Assembly: GCA_902478935.1 (NCBI GenBank)
Contig: CABSMV010000092.1
Location: 1 to 7,593 of the forward strand
Reading direction: 5' to 3'
DNA length: 7,593 nt
Origin: an uncultured Collinsella sp.
Lineage (GTDB): Bacteria; Actinomycetota; Coriobacteriia; Coriobacteriales; Coriobacteriaceae
This document shows positions 1 to 6,117 of this stretch, piece after piece. The stretch's first letter is position 1. The number at the start of each line of letters is the position of its first letter. The notes under the pieces were generated by a model. It saw nothing but the letters and a program-made list of their open reading frames with translations, was not told the origin of the DNA and did no database searches. Both the position numbers and the translations under genes were made by a program.

Positions 1-8
1 AGAGACAG
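1..8. other. Residual Nextera/Tn5 mosaic-end adapter at left contig edge
   Basis: The first eight bases, AGAGACAG, equal the last eight bases of the 19-bp Tn5 mosaic end used in Nextera libraries, which is where the insert begins in a tagmented fragment. Eight bases alone could match by chance, but the right edge carries a full mosaic end in the opposite orientation, so the two together are persuasive. Genomic sequence should be read as starting at base 9. Confidence 0.85.
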
Positions 9-965
9 GCGCATCATGGCACCGAACGATTCTACGTCGTAGGTGTCCGAGAGTTTGAAATGAATGATGTTGTGGCCCATGGCGCGAAGGTTCGCGTCGC
101 GCATGAGGGCCGCTCGATACGTTTTTGCCGCCGCCCGCTCTGGATCATTTTGAGCCTCGTCTTCAAACTTGCCTAGCCCATGCAGCTCTGCCAGCGTCCA
201 TGAGCCGTCTGGCATCTGCCAGCCATAATCTGCTAGATAATAGCCAGCGTTTCCCGGTCGCGTTATCTCAACTTGAAGCTCAGGCGCGGCAACCCCAGCG
301 AGAATCATCGCTGCTCTCGCCTCGGACTCGCCGCCGTTGTCTGACCTGCCATCCATATAATCAAAAACGTCAAAAGCACGCGCGATGCCATGCAGCCCTC
401 GACAATTTGCCTGCGCATATGCTCGCAGCTCTTCGCGTTCGACATCGTACTCACGGGCCAAGCCATCGACATAACCCAGCGCATAGCGAAAGGCGCTCGA
501 TCGCGCGATATCAACAACCGTTCGACACGGATCCGTCAGTGTAAACAGACCAAGCCGCCACACTTCGCCCGCCCGCCAGCGCTTGTATTCAACGAACTCA
601 TACGTATCACGCCTTGTAGACCGTGGCAGCAACACTTGCACTTTATCCAGAAGCGTATACGCCGAGCCGATGCCGTAGAGCAGCGCTGCTGTCGCTCCGC
701 AAAACACAGCATCCGGTTCAACGACCGCAATAGCGGATGCCAGCTGAAAGATACGATCTTCAACCCCAAGATTATTCCAATAGACCGGATCCGCATACAC
801 GTGGTTGTAAAGACGAAGCATGAGCTCTTCCTGCATAAGCTCACGCGCACGGCGTTCATCCCAAGGATCAATTGTTGTAAGCAGCTGTCCATCTTGATGA
901 ATTCCAACGGCCGAGAATAGCATCCTTGCATATGACTGCGGAAAATGTTTGCCTTTATCGAGCAT
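9..965 (-). CDS. AbiEi-like protein with DUF559/PD-(D/E)XK-like C-terminal region, 3' end missing
   Basis: This open frame runs from an in-frame TAG at 1008-1010 to the left edge without a stop, giving 319 codons. Its C-terminus is lost with the contig end. The N-terminal part (about residues 30-60) ends in a LYNHVYADPVYW stretch, like the end of the winged helix in AbiEi-type antitoxins. It is followed by FCGATAALLYGIG (88-100), resembling the SGATAALLHGL-type motif of that family. The C-terminal part has E213/E215, D246 (LADYGW), E260 (LAELHG) and K266, then a helix with R284, the layout of Vsr/DUF559 nuclease-fold domains. Many actinobacterial proteins pair these two parts; toxin-antitoxin activity is unproven and no partner gene is visible. 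The start at 965 (MLDKGKHFP) is uncertain; ATGs at 983 and 977 are alternatives and none has a strong RBS. GC is near 50%, well below the rest of the contig, suggesting transfer. Confidence 0.75.
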
Positions 966-1150
966 GGCCAACCCCATAACCATCACGGCGGAGAGAATAC
1001 CATTACGCTATCGCATGCTTCCGTCCGCAGGCCTTGCCAAAAGCTGACCAAAAGCTTGACGCCGCAGGTCAGAGCTTCAAAAAATATTTCCACTCTCGGT
1101 AGACGGTCGCTACGACCCTCCCAACGGCATCAAAATCCAACCTTACAAAT

Positions 1151-1217
1151 AGTTGCGGTGAAATACGGACTACATGGGCCATAAAAGCCGGAAAACAGTC
1201 CGTATTTCACCGCAACT
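1151..1217. repeat. Perfect 21-bp inverted repeat with 25-nt loop
   Basis: Arms at 1151-1171 and 1197-1217 are exact reverse complements over 21 bases (left arm begins AGTTGCGGTGAAA, right arm ends TTTCACCGCAACT). The 25-nt loop (1172-1196) holds a smaller GGC/GCC pair. Neither side has a T-tract, so it is not a standard intrinsic terminator. It lies between the end of the tRNA transcript and the AbiEi-like gene. It could be a REP-like or MITE-like intergenic element or a binding site for a dimeric protein. Only one copy is present in this window. Confidence 0.8.
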
Positions 1218-1250
1218 TAGGAGGGGATGTGGGGTCCCCGGCATGTATAT

Positions 1251-1286
1251 GAAAATGGCTCTGGTCCCAAAAGGAATCAGAGCCAT
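1251..1286 (-). terminator. Intrinsic terminator downstream of the tRNA pair
   Basis: On the minus strand the 9-bp stem ATGGCTCTG/CAGAGCCAT (arms 1278-1286 and 1255-1263) encloses a 14-nt loop and is followed by a short, imperfect T-run (the stem's last T continues into TTTC). It sits 12 nt past the 3' end of tRNA-Gly, the expected place for a tRNA operon terminator. The weak T-tract lowers confidence. Confidence 0.65.
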
Positions 1287-1298
1287 TCATCTATCTTA

Positions 1299-1372
1299 TG
1301 GAGCGGGCGACGGGAATCGAACCCGCGTCATCAGCTTGGAAGGCTGGGGTTCTACCATTGAACTACGCCCGC
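1299..1372 (-). tRNA. tRNA-Gly (anticodon UCC)
   Basis: A 74-nt cloverleaf with encoded CCA (1299-1301) and discriminator U (1302), as expected for bacterial tRNA-Gly. The acceptor stem GCGGGCG/CGCCCGC is perfect. The D arm is GTTC/GAAC with an AATGGTA loop, the anticodon loop CTTCCAA has UCC at 1338-1340, and the T loop is TTCGATT with one G-T wobble in its stem. The top pair of the anticodon stem (27-43) is C-A instead of a Watson-Crick pair. It lies 6 nt downstream of tRNA-Pro and is surely co-transcribed with it. It reads GGA, and GGG by wobble. Confidence 0.97.
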
Positions 1373-1378
1373 AAGATA

Positions 1379-1455
1379 TGGTCGGGACGACAGGATTTGA
1401 ACCTGCGACATCCTGCTCCCAAAGCAGGCGCGCTACCAAACTGCGCCACGTCCCG
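1379..1455 (-). tRNA. tRNA-Pro (anticodon UGG)
   Basis: A 77-nt cloverleaf with encoded CCA (1379-1381) and discriminator A (1382). The acceptor stem is CGGGACG/CGTCCCG. The D stem is GCGC/GCGC with an AGTTTGGTA loop, and the anticodon stem CCTGC/GCAGG carries loop TTTGGGA with UGG at 1419-1421. The T loop is TTCAAAT. It is the first gene of a two-tRNA transcript; a promoter lies about 50 nt upstream. It reads CCA and other proline codons by wobble. Confidence 0.97.
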
Positions 1456-1506
1456 AAGGTGTTGAGCAGCTAAGGTCTAAACCTTGCGTGTCCCAAAGCG
1501 AAGGAA

Positions 1507-1535
1507 ATTATAGGGGAGACTCCCCGCCTGTGCAA
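1507..1535 (-). promoter_or_regulatory. Sigma-70-type promoter of the tRNA-Pro/tRNA-Gly transcript
   Basis: On the minus strand a perfect -10 box TATAAT (1507-1512) is preceded, with the ideal 17-nt spacer, by TTGCAC (1530-1535), a weak -35 that keeps only the TTG. Transcription would start near 1500, giving a leader of about 45 nt before mature tRNA-Pro. The spacer contains the palindrome GGGGAGTCTCCCC (1513-1525), a short 5-bp hairpin directly after brnQ. It has no T-tract and no clear separate brnQ terminator is visible. Confidence 0.65.
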
Positions 1536-1546
1536 GCGCAGAAACC

Positions 1547-2905
1547 CTAGCTCCTCGAATGTGCGACAAACTTGCTGTGGAGCAGACCGATCACAAACGC
1601 CACCACGGCAACCGGCGCCCACGCGGCACCGATGTCTGCCAGGGGTAGCGCATCAAACGGCAGCCACGCGCCCGCAAAGAACGCATCGCGGACCGAGGTG
1701 ATCACGCTCTGCACGGCAACCACGCCGCCGACCCAGACCCACACCTGCAGATGAGCGTCGCAAAAGCCGTGTACCAAACCCATGAGGACCAGCACGATGG
1801 CGACGGGATACAAGGCGTTGAGCATGGGCACCGAGAACATAAGGATCACGTCGAGGCCCACGTTGGAGAGCACGCACGAAAACGCTGCGAACACAAAGGC
1901 GAGAATCGCAAAGGGACGGCGCATGGCCTCCTCGGAGGCCTCCGCTCCCCCTTTAACCACATACGTTTCGCAGAAGTAACGCGCGCAGCAGCTGATGAGG
2001 CCGATGCACACGTTCATGCAGGCGAGGAAGAAGATGGCGAAGACCACGACCGTGCCGGCAAGCCCAAAGTGCATGGAGGCCGAGCGGGCGAGAATGGCGG
2101 CGCCGTTGGTGGCGTCGGACATCACGGTGCCGAGCTGCATACCGGCAAGGGCCAAACCGCAGTAGATGACGGCCATGAGCACGCCGGCGATCACACCGGA
2201 GCGCGAAATCTCAAAGGCCACGCGCTTGTCATCGGTAACACCCAACTCGTGGATGGTCTCGGCGATGATGATGCCGAAGGCGAGCGACGCAAGCAGATCC
2301 ATGGTCTGATAACCGGTCAAAAAGCCCTGCACGGTAGCACCGGCATTGTAGGGAGTCTGCGGCGCGGCAGCCGGTCCCAGCGGCGAGATCACGGCAGCAC
2401 CCACGACCAGCACGATGAGCGCAATGAGCGCGGGGCCCGTAATGCGCCCGAGCACGCGCGTGATAACGCCCGGACGCAGCGTGAGCGCAAACGCAACGAC
2501 AAAGAAGCCAACGGCAAACACCAGGCGAGCCGTGCCGAGCGAAACGCCCTCGGGCAGTAGCGGCACCAGCATCTCGAAGGCCGTAGAGCTTGTGCGCGGA
2601 ATGGCCAGGCACGGGCCGATGGCCAGATACACCGCCGCAACGAAGAATTCGCCAAACTTAGGATGCACGCGCCCAGCCAGCTCGCGGGCCGTGCCGGCGA
2701 GCGCGACGGCGATAAATCCCATAACAGGCAGACCGATAGCGGCAATCAAAAAGCCGATCATGGCAAGCGGCGTGGCCGTGCCGGCCTGAAGTGCCAGCAA
2801 TGGCGGAATGATGAGGTTACCGGCGCCAAAGAGCATCGAGAACAGCGCAATGCCGACGGTAACGACATGGTCGGAGCGCAGACCGCGCGGTGCGGATGAG
2901 GCCAT
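1547..2905 (-). CDS. brnQ: Branched-chain amino acid carrier BrnQ (LIVCS family)
   Basis: A cytoplasmic-membrane secondary transporter that takes up leucine, isoleucine and valine with a coupling cation (Na+ or H+), as known for the LIVCS family. The 452-residue product is of usual family length and is hydrophobic throughout, consistent with about 12 membrane helices. The N-terminal family signature LFSMLFGAGNLIIPP (residues 21-35) is clear. Other typical stretches are the LASLAFGIIIAETIHELGV region and the polar-poor C-terminal helices. The ATG at 2905 is preferred because GAAAGG (2913-2918) lies 7 nt upstream; a GTG at 2911 would sit directly against that RBS. It lies 67 nt past the cysteine desulfurase gene, with a strong terminator between, so it is probably expressed separately from the selenium genes or by read-through. 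Substrate specificity within the family cannot be read from sequence. Confidence 0.95.
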   Translation of the reverse strand: MASSAPRGLRSDHVVTVGIALFSMLFGAGNLIIPPLLALQAGTATPLAMIGFLIAAIGLPVMGFIAVALAGTARELAGRVHPKFGEFFVAAVYLAIGPCLAIPRTSSTAFEMLVPLLPEGVSLGTARLVFAVGFFVVAFALTLRPGVITRVLGRITGPALIALIVLVVGAAVISPLGPAAAPQTPYNAGATVQGFLTGYQTMDLLASLAFGIIIAETIHELGVTDDKRVAFEISRSGVIAGVLMAVIYCGLALAGMQLGTVMSDATNGAAILARSASMHFGLAGTVVVFAIFFLACMNVCIGLISCCARYFCETYVVKGGAEASEEAMRRPFAILAFVFAAFSCVLSNVGLDVILMFSVPMLNALYPVAIVLVLMGLVHGFCDAHLQVWVWVGGVVAVQSVITSVRDAFFAGAWLPFDALPLADIGAAWAPVAVVAFVIGLLHSKFVAHSRS

Positions 2906-2924
2906 AGGCACACCTTTCGGGTCG

Positions 2925-2958
2925 AAACAAAAACGGGACGGGCAAAAGACCCGTCCCG
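2925..2958 (-). terminator. Strong intrinsic terminator after the selenium operon
   Basis: On the minus strand a perfect 9-bp GC-rich stem CGGGACGGG/CCCGTCCCG (arms 2950-2958 and 2934-2942) with loop TCTTTTG is followed by TTTTTGTTT (2925-2933). It starts 14 nt past the desulfurase stop codon and ends 19 nt before the brnQ start, so it closes the selenium operon. If brnQ is transcribed from a promoter upstream of it, the hairpin would act as a leader attenuator. Confidence 0.93.
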
Positions 2959-2972
2959 CAAGTATATACGCT

Positions 2973-4112
2973 CTAGCAGGCTAAATCGCGCAAAGCGTCA
3001 ATCGCAGTGTCGACTTCCTCGTCCGTGTTGAAATACCCAAACGAGAAGCGAACGACACCCTGGCGCTCGGTCCCGAGCGCGCGGTGCATGAGCGGAGCGC
3101 AATGGGCGCCGGGGCGCGTCGCAATCCCCCACCCTTGCATGAGCGCGTCCGAGATCTCGGCAGAGTCGATATCACCCACGTTGAGTGAGACGATCGCCGA
3201 GCGCACGGGCTGGTCAAACGCACCGTAGAGCTTAATCCCCGGAATCTCGCGCACGCCAGCGAGAAAGCGATCAGCCAGCGCGCGCTCACGAGCCGCGATC
3301 GCCTCGACCCCGCCTTGCGCCTCGATAAAGTCGAGACCGGCGGAAAGGCCCGCGATGCCGTGACCGTTGAGCGTGCCCGCCTCAAGGCGCGTGGGCCACT
3401 CAAGCGGCTGCAGTGCATCGAAGCTGTGCACACCCGTGCCACCCATGGCCCACGGAGCCACGTCAATGCCCTCCGCAACGGCCAGGCCGCCGGTGCCTTG
3501 CGGACCCATGAGCCCCTTGTGACCGGTAAAGCACACGACGTCGAGCCCCATGGCCTGCATATCGATATGCGCTGTGCCGGCAGACTGCGAGGCATCGACG
3601 ATCGCAAGCGCGCCGACCGCATGGGCCATGGCGGCCACGCGTGCAATGTCGACCGCGTTGCCGGTCACATTGGAGGCGTGTGTCACCACCACGGCACGCG
3701 TGCCCGGCGTGACCAACCGCTCGAGCTCGTCGTAGTCGAGCGCGCCGTTCGCGTCGCAACCCGCATGTTCAACGGTCACGCCCCGCTCCGCTGCCAGGCG
3801 GTTGAGCGGACGCAGCACGGAGTTATGCTCGAGCACCGTCGTGACCACGCGGTCGCCGGGGCGCACCACGCCATTGATGACGGTGTTGAGCGCCGCGGTT
3901 GAGTTGGGCGTAAAGCACACATGGTCCGCCCTCGGACAACCCAAAAGGCGCGCGAGTTTGGCACGGCAGCCGTGAATCGCACGAGCAGCATCGAGCGCAC
4001 CCGACGTGGCACCGCGTCCCGCATTGCCGAGCGAGCACATCGCCTGCGTCACGGCATCGATGACCGCCTGCGGCTTGTGCATGGTCGTCGCCGCGTTATC
4101 TAGGTAGATCAT
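2973..4112 (-). CDS. Cysteine desulfurase-like PLP enzyme (class V aminotransferase, EF2568 type)
   Basis: A 379-residue fold-type I PLP enzyme expected to remove sulfur or selenium from cysteine or selenocysteine, leaving a persulfide or perselenide on its own cysteine and alanine as product. Visible motifs are the N-terminal IYLDNAATT (2-10), H96 in LEHNS, D173 and Q176 in IVDASQSAG for PLP ring and phenolate contacts, the PLP lysine K199 in FTGHKG, and the catalytic C338 in RPGAHCAPL. The short N-terminus and GAHCAPL loop fit the subfamily named after Enterococcus faecalis EF2568, which is repeatedly found beside selD, yedF and DUF3343 genes. A role in selenium mobilisation is therefore more likely than housekeeping Fe-S assembly, and no IscU/SufU scaffold is adjacent. 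The start at 4112 overlaps the previous stop as ATGA and has GGGAGG 7 nt upstream; an upstream extension to 4127 is less likely. Last gene before the terminator. Confidence 0.93.
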   Translation of the reverse strand: MIYLDNAATTMHKPQAVIDAVTQAMCSLGNAGRGATSGALDAARAIHGCRAKLARLLGCPRADHVCFTPNSTAALNTVINGVVRPGDRVVTTVLEHNSVLRPLNRLAAERGVTVEHAGCDANGALDYDELERLVTPGTRAVVVTHASNVTGNAVDIARVAAMAHAVGALAIVDASQSAGTAHIDMQAMGLDVVCFTGHKGLMGPQGTGGLAVAEGIDVAPWAMGGTGVHSFDALQPLEWPTRLEAGTLNGHGIAGLSAGLDFIEAQGGVEAIAARERALADRFLAGVREIPGIKLYGAFDQPVRSAIVSLNVGDIDSAEISDALMQGWGIATRPGAHCAPLMHRALGTERQGVVRFSFGYFNTDEEVDTAIDALRDLAC

Positions 4113-4360
4113 CGCACGACCTCCCACATATCGATCACCGTAAAGCCCTCGGTGGGAATGCCCGCCGCGGCGAGTTCGCCGCGCAGCAGTTCCTCATCGG
4201 CAGGCAACGCCTTCCATGCCAGACCGCAGCCGGCAGCGACCTCCCCGGGCACGGGAATCGTTCGCCCGGGGAGGCCGCGCTCGATGCACAAGGACTCGCA
4301 ACCCATGGCGGCCGCCGTGGTGGGAAACGTGATGACAAGCGCCGGGCGCTTCTCCCTCAT
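4109..4360 (-). CDS. DUF3343 family small protein of the selenium cluster
   Basis: An 83-residue cytoplasmic protein. The features typical of DUF3343 are a PTT-containing N-terminal strand-turn (TFPTTAAAMG, 11-20), then LPGRTIPVPGEVAAGCGLAWK (30-50) in the LPGRLIPTPREISAGCGLA pattern of the family. Cysteines C21, C25 and C45 are present; C45 lies in the AGCGLA motif, the best candidate for a sulfur or selenium relay residue. The biochemical function is unknown. The family is known mainly from conserved neighbourhood with YedF, SelD and EF2568-type desulfurases. The ATG at 4360 was chosen because GGAG (4366-4369) lies 5 nt upstream; a TTG at 4375 is a weaker alternative. It sits 19 nt after yedF and overlaps the desulfurase gene by 4 nt, implying translational coupling and probably partnership in one relay. 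Confidence 0.88.
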   Translation of the reverse strand: MREKRPALVITFPTTAAAMGCESLCIERGLPGRTIPVPGEVAAGCGLAWKALPADEELLRGELAAAGIPTEGFTVIDMWEVVR

Positions 4361-4379
4361 GGCAACTCCAACCAATACG

Positions 4380-5006
4380 CTACGGGCGCACGACGCGCAC
4401 GGCCTGCTCCATCTTCTCCACGATCACGTACATGTTGGTGACCTCGCCCACCGCAAGCTGGTCTTTAATGCCATAGTGGTCCAGGCAGGTGCCACAGGTA
4501 AGGATCTCGACGCCCTGCTCGGCCAGGCCCTTCAGGTCATCAAGCACCGGCGAGCCCTCGACAGTGAGCTTGGCGCCGCCGTTGTAGAACAGCATGGTCG
4601 CGGGCAGCTCCTCCTGCTGCGTCACGGCAAAGATAAACGCCTTCATGAGCTTGTGGCCCAGCTCGTCGTCGCCACGGCCCATGCAGTCGGTGTAGACGGA
4701 AATGACGAGTTTGCCCTTGCCGGCGCTGGCATCACAGAAGGCAGCGCCATCCTGCTCGGGATCGGCCACGGCAACGGCGCCAGAGGTCGCCACGGTCACG
4801 TGCCACTCGGCGTCCGAGATCTTCTCGACCGAAGCCGTGCAGCCCTTCTCCTGCGCCATCTTGGAGATGTTCTTGACGGCGGTCTCGTTGTCGACCGAGG
4901 TCACGACGGCGCCCTCGCCATCGAGCTGTTTCAGGGCTTTGAGCGTCTTGACGACGGGCAGCGGGCAGGCATCGCCCATGGCATTGACTTCAATCTTGGT
5001 AGACAT
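4380..5006 (-). CDS. yedF: Sulfurtransferase-like selenium metabolism protein YedF
   Basis: A 208-residue soluble protein with two parts. The N-terminal TusA/SirA-like domain (about 1-75) carries the hallmark CPLP motif with C14, the residue that holds persulfide in TusA relatives. The C-terminal DsrE-like domain (about 98-208) has LVISVYTDCMGRGDDELG with C108, then LPATMLFYNGGAKL and the ILTCGTCLDHYG cysteine pair C171/C174. This two-domain form is the one named for selenium metabolism because it follows selD in many genomes; a role in carrying selenium to or from SelD is inferred and not proven. The start at 5006 has AAAGGA 7 nt upstream. The same frame stays open further upstream, but only as a shadow of selD. 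The gap to selD is 61 nt and contains a hairpin. Confidence 0.93.
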   Translation of the reverse strand: MSTKIEVNAMGDACPLPVVKTLKALKQLDGEGAVVTSVDNETAVKNISKMAQEKGCTASVEKISDAEWHVTVATSGAVAVADPEQDGAAFCDASAGKGKLVISVYTDCMGRGDDELGHKLMKAFIFAVTQQEELPATMLFYNGGAKLTVEGSPVLDDLKGLAEQGVEILTCGTCLDHYGIKDQLAVGEVTNMYVIVEKMEQAVRVVRP

Positions 5007-5026
5007 AGCAAATTCCTTTCGAAAGA

Positions 5027-5044
5027 GCCGTTCTAGAGAACGGC
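5027..5044 (-). other. Hairpin in the selD-yedF gap
   Basis: On the minus strand GCCGTTC/GAACGGC forms a 7-bp stem around TCTA, followed by TCTTTC and then the yedF RBS. The T-run is too poor for a confident terminator. A partial attenuator, an mRNA-processing or stability element, or a chance palindrome are all possible. It is the only sizeable gap within the operon. Confidence 0.5.
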
Positions 5045-5067
5045 AAACAATTACATAAACGTGCGAG

Positions 5068-6117
5068 CTAGCGAACAACGCGGACGGCAGGACCGCCCGG
5101 CTCCGCCTCGCACACGCGCCCGACAACGGCCGCGATGCGTCCCTCGGCATGTAGACGGCGCGCAAGCTCATCCACATCGGAAGCAGGCGCCGCGATGAGT
5201 AGGCCGCCCGAGGTCTGCGGATCGTACAGCGCATCGAGCATGCCCGGCTCCAGGTCCTCGTCGGCAGCCACACGCGGGCCAAAGAAGTCCTGGTTGCGGT
5301 AGGCGCCGGCGGGGATAATGCCCAGACGCGCCATATCGAGCACCTGGTCAAAGAGCGGCACCGCCCCCGACGCAAGTACAATCTGCACGCCCGAGCCCTC
5401 GGCCATCTCGCACGCATGCCCGATCAGGCCAAAGCCCGTAATGTCGGTGCAGCCGTGAAGCTCGAGTCCCTCGGCCAGACGGATCGGGGCCCCGTTGAGG
5501 GTGCGCATCGAGTCAAACATGGCTGCGGCCTCGTCCTGCTCGATGAGCTCGCCCTTAATGGCCGTGGTGATGATGCCCGAGCCAACCGCCTTGGTCAGCA
5601 GCAACGCATCGCCCACGCACGCACCGCTGTTGGCGAGCATACGGTCAAGTGCGACAAAGCCGCTCACAGACAGACCGTACTTGGGCTCGTCGTCGTTGAT
5701 GGTGTGGCCGCCCGCGATGGAGCAACCCGCCTCGACGCACTTGTCGGCGCCGCCCGCCAGAATCTGACCGGCAACCTCAACGCCCAGGCAGCTCGGGATG
5801 CACAGCAAGTTCATGGCATGGCTCGGCCGCCCGCCCATGGCGTAGATGTCCGACAGCGAGTTGGCCGCGGCGATCTGGCCAAACAGGAACGGGTCGTCGA
5901 CCATCGGCGGGAAGAAGTCGATGGACTGCACGAGGCCAAGGTTCTCCCCTACGCGGAAGACGCTCGCATCGTCGGAGGTATCGAACCCCACGAGCAAGTT
6001 GTCGTTATGCACATTGGGTAAATCGCCCAGGACCTGGGCGAGGGCTCCGGGGGCCAACTTAGCGGCTCAACCGCTCGCGGCCGTCATGGACGTGAGCCTC
6101 ATGGTGTCCTTAGCCAT
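5068..6117 (-). CDS. selD: Selenide, water dikinase SelD, a selenoprotein with Sec17 encoded by in-frame TGA
   Basis: SelD makes selenophosphate from selenide and ATP, the selenium donor for selenocysteine, 2-selenouridine and other selenium products. Read through the TGA at 6067-6069, the product has 349 residues, matching the family length. Its N-terminus reads LTSMTAASG-U-AAKLAPG, so Sec17 and K20 fall exactly where E. coli SelD has Cys17 and Lys20. Other family motifs follow: TSDDASV (47-53), DFFPPMVDDPF with NSLSDIYAMGG (67-96), IAGGHTI (134-140), DITGFGLIGH (225-234) and DPQTSGGLL (299-307). The ATG at 6117 has a strong RBS and overlaps the glycosyltransferase stop by 8 nt. Starting after the TGA, for example at a TTG at 6057, would delete the catalytic residue. 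The TGA is read as Sec and not as damage because the position, downstream hairpin and frame all agree. This implies selA, selB and selC elsewhere in the genome. Confidence 0.96.
6023..6041 (-). promoter_or_regulatory. Bacterial SECIS hairpin in selD
   Basis: On the minus strand TCGCCCAG-GTC-CTGGGCGA is a perfect 8-bp stem starting 25 nt after the TGA. Its apex reads CAGGUCCUG, close to the GCAGGUCUGC apex of the E. coli fdhF SECIS, with the GGUC that SelB recognises. The apical GG lies 32-33 nt after the UGA, within the roughly 16-37 nt distance described for bacterial SECIS elements. It is translated as part of SelD, so both RNA shape and protein sequence constrain it. The very small loop could open by one pair. 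Confidence 0.8.
6067..6069 (-). other. In-frame UGA selenocysteine codon of selD
   Basis: The TGA interrupts an otherwise continuous selD frame between AASG and AAKLAPG, at the exact position of the conserved catalytic Cys or Sec of SelD. Frame and conservation continue on both sides, which argues against a nonsense mutation or frameshift. Confidence 0.93.

Larger units (their letters stand above)
966..1298. other. Intergenic region without a recognisable gene
   Basis: No coding frame here has convincing composition. The stretch contains the upstream region of the AbiEi-like gene (no confident promoter seen), a small direct repeat CCAAAAGCT at 1037-1045 and 1048-1056 (11-bp period), a perfect 21-bp inverted repeat (1151-1217) and the hairpin that closes the tRNA transcript (1251-1286). 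Confidence 0.6.

Noticed and set aside
125..920. Two overlapping plus-strand open frames of 139 and 176 codons
   Set aside because: They are antisense shadows of the AbiEi-like gene; composition is unlike protein and there is no RBS or family motif.
536..931. Minus-strand open frame of 131 codons
   Set aside because: It is in a different frame from the AbiEi-like gene and is rich in Cys and Arg without any domain pattern; the unstopped frame on the same strand is clearly the coding one.
1151..1217. CRISPR repeat or intrinsic terminator
   Set aside because: There is only one copy with no spacer array, and neither strand has a T-tract after the stem.
1174..1473. Plus-strand open frame of 99 codons containing GNRTRVISLEGWGSTIELRP-like text
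   Set aside because: It is the antisense of the tRNA-Gly and tRNA-Pro genes, a well-known false protein in databases.
1751..2560. Plus-strand open frame of 269 codons rich in His, Gly and Asp
   Set aside because: It is the antisense of brnQ, a common artefact opposite GC-rich membrane protein genes.
4152..5036. Plus-strand open frame of 294 codons
   Set aside because: It is antisense to the yedF and DUF3343 genes, with no recognisable motif or RBS.
4380..5417. Long version of yedF with 137 extra N-terminal residues
   Set aside because: The extension is an Arg/Ser-rich out-of-frame reading of selD; the TusA-like domain begins right after the RBS-supported ATG at 5006.
5068..6057. Short version of selD starting at TTG after the UGA
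   Set aside because: It lacks residue 17 and K20 of the active site, has no proper RBS, and ignores the strong RBS and ATG at 6117 with uninterrupted homology through the UGA.
6067..6069. selD as a pseudogene with a nonsense mutation
   Set aside because: The stop is TGA at the exact catalytic position, followed by a SECIS-like hairpin, with intact motifs and full length afterwards.
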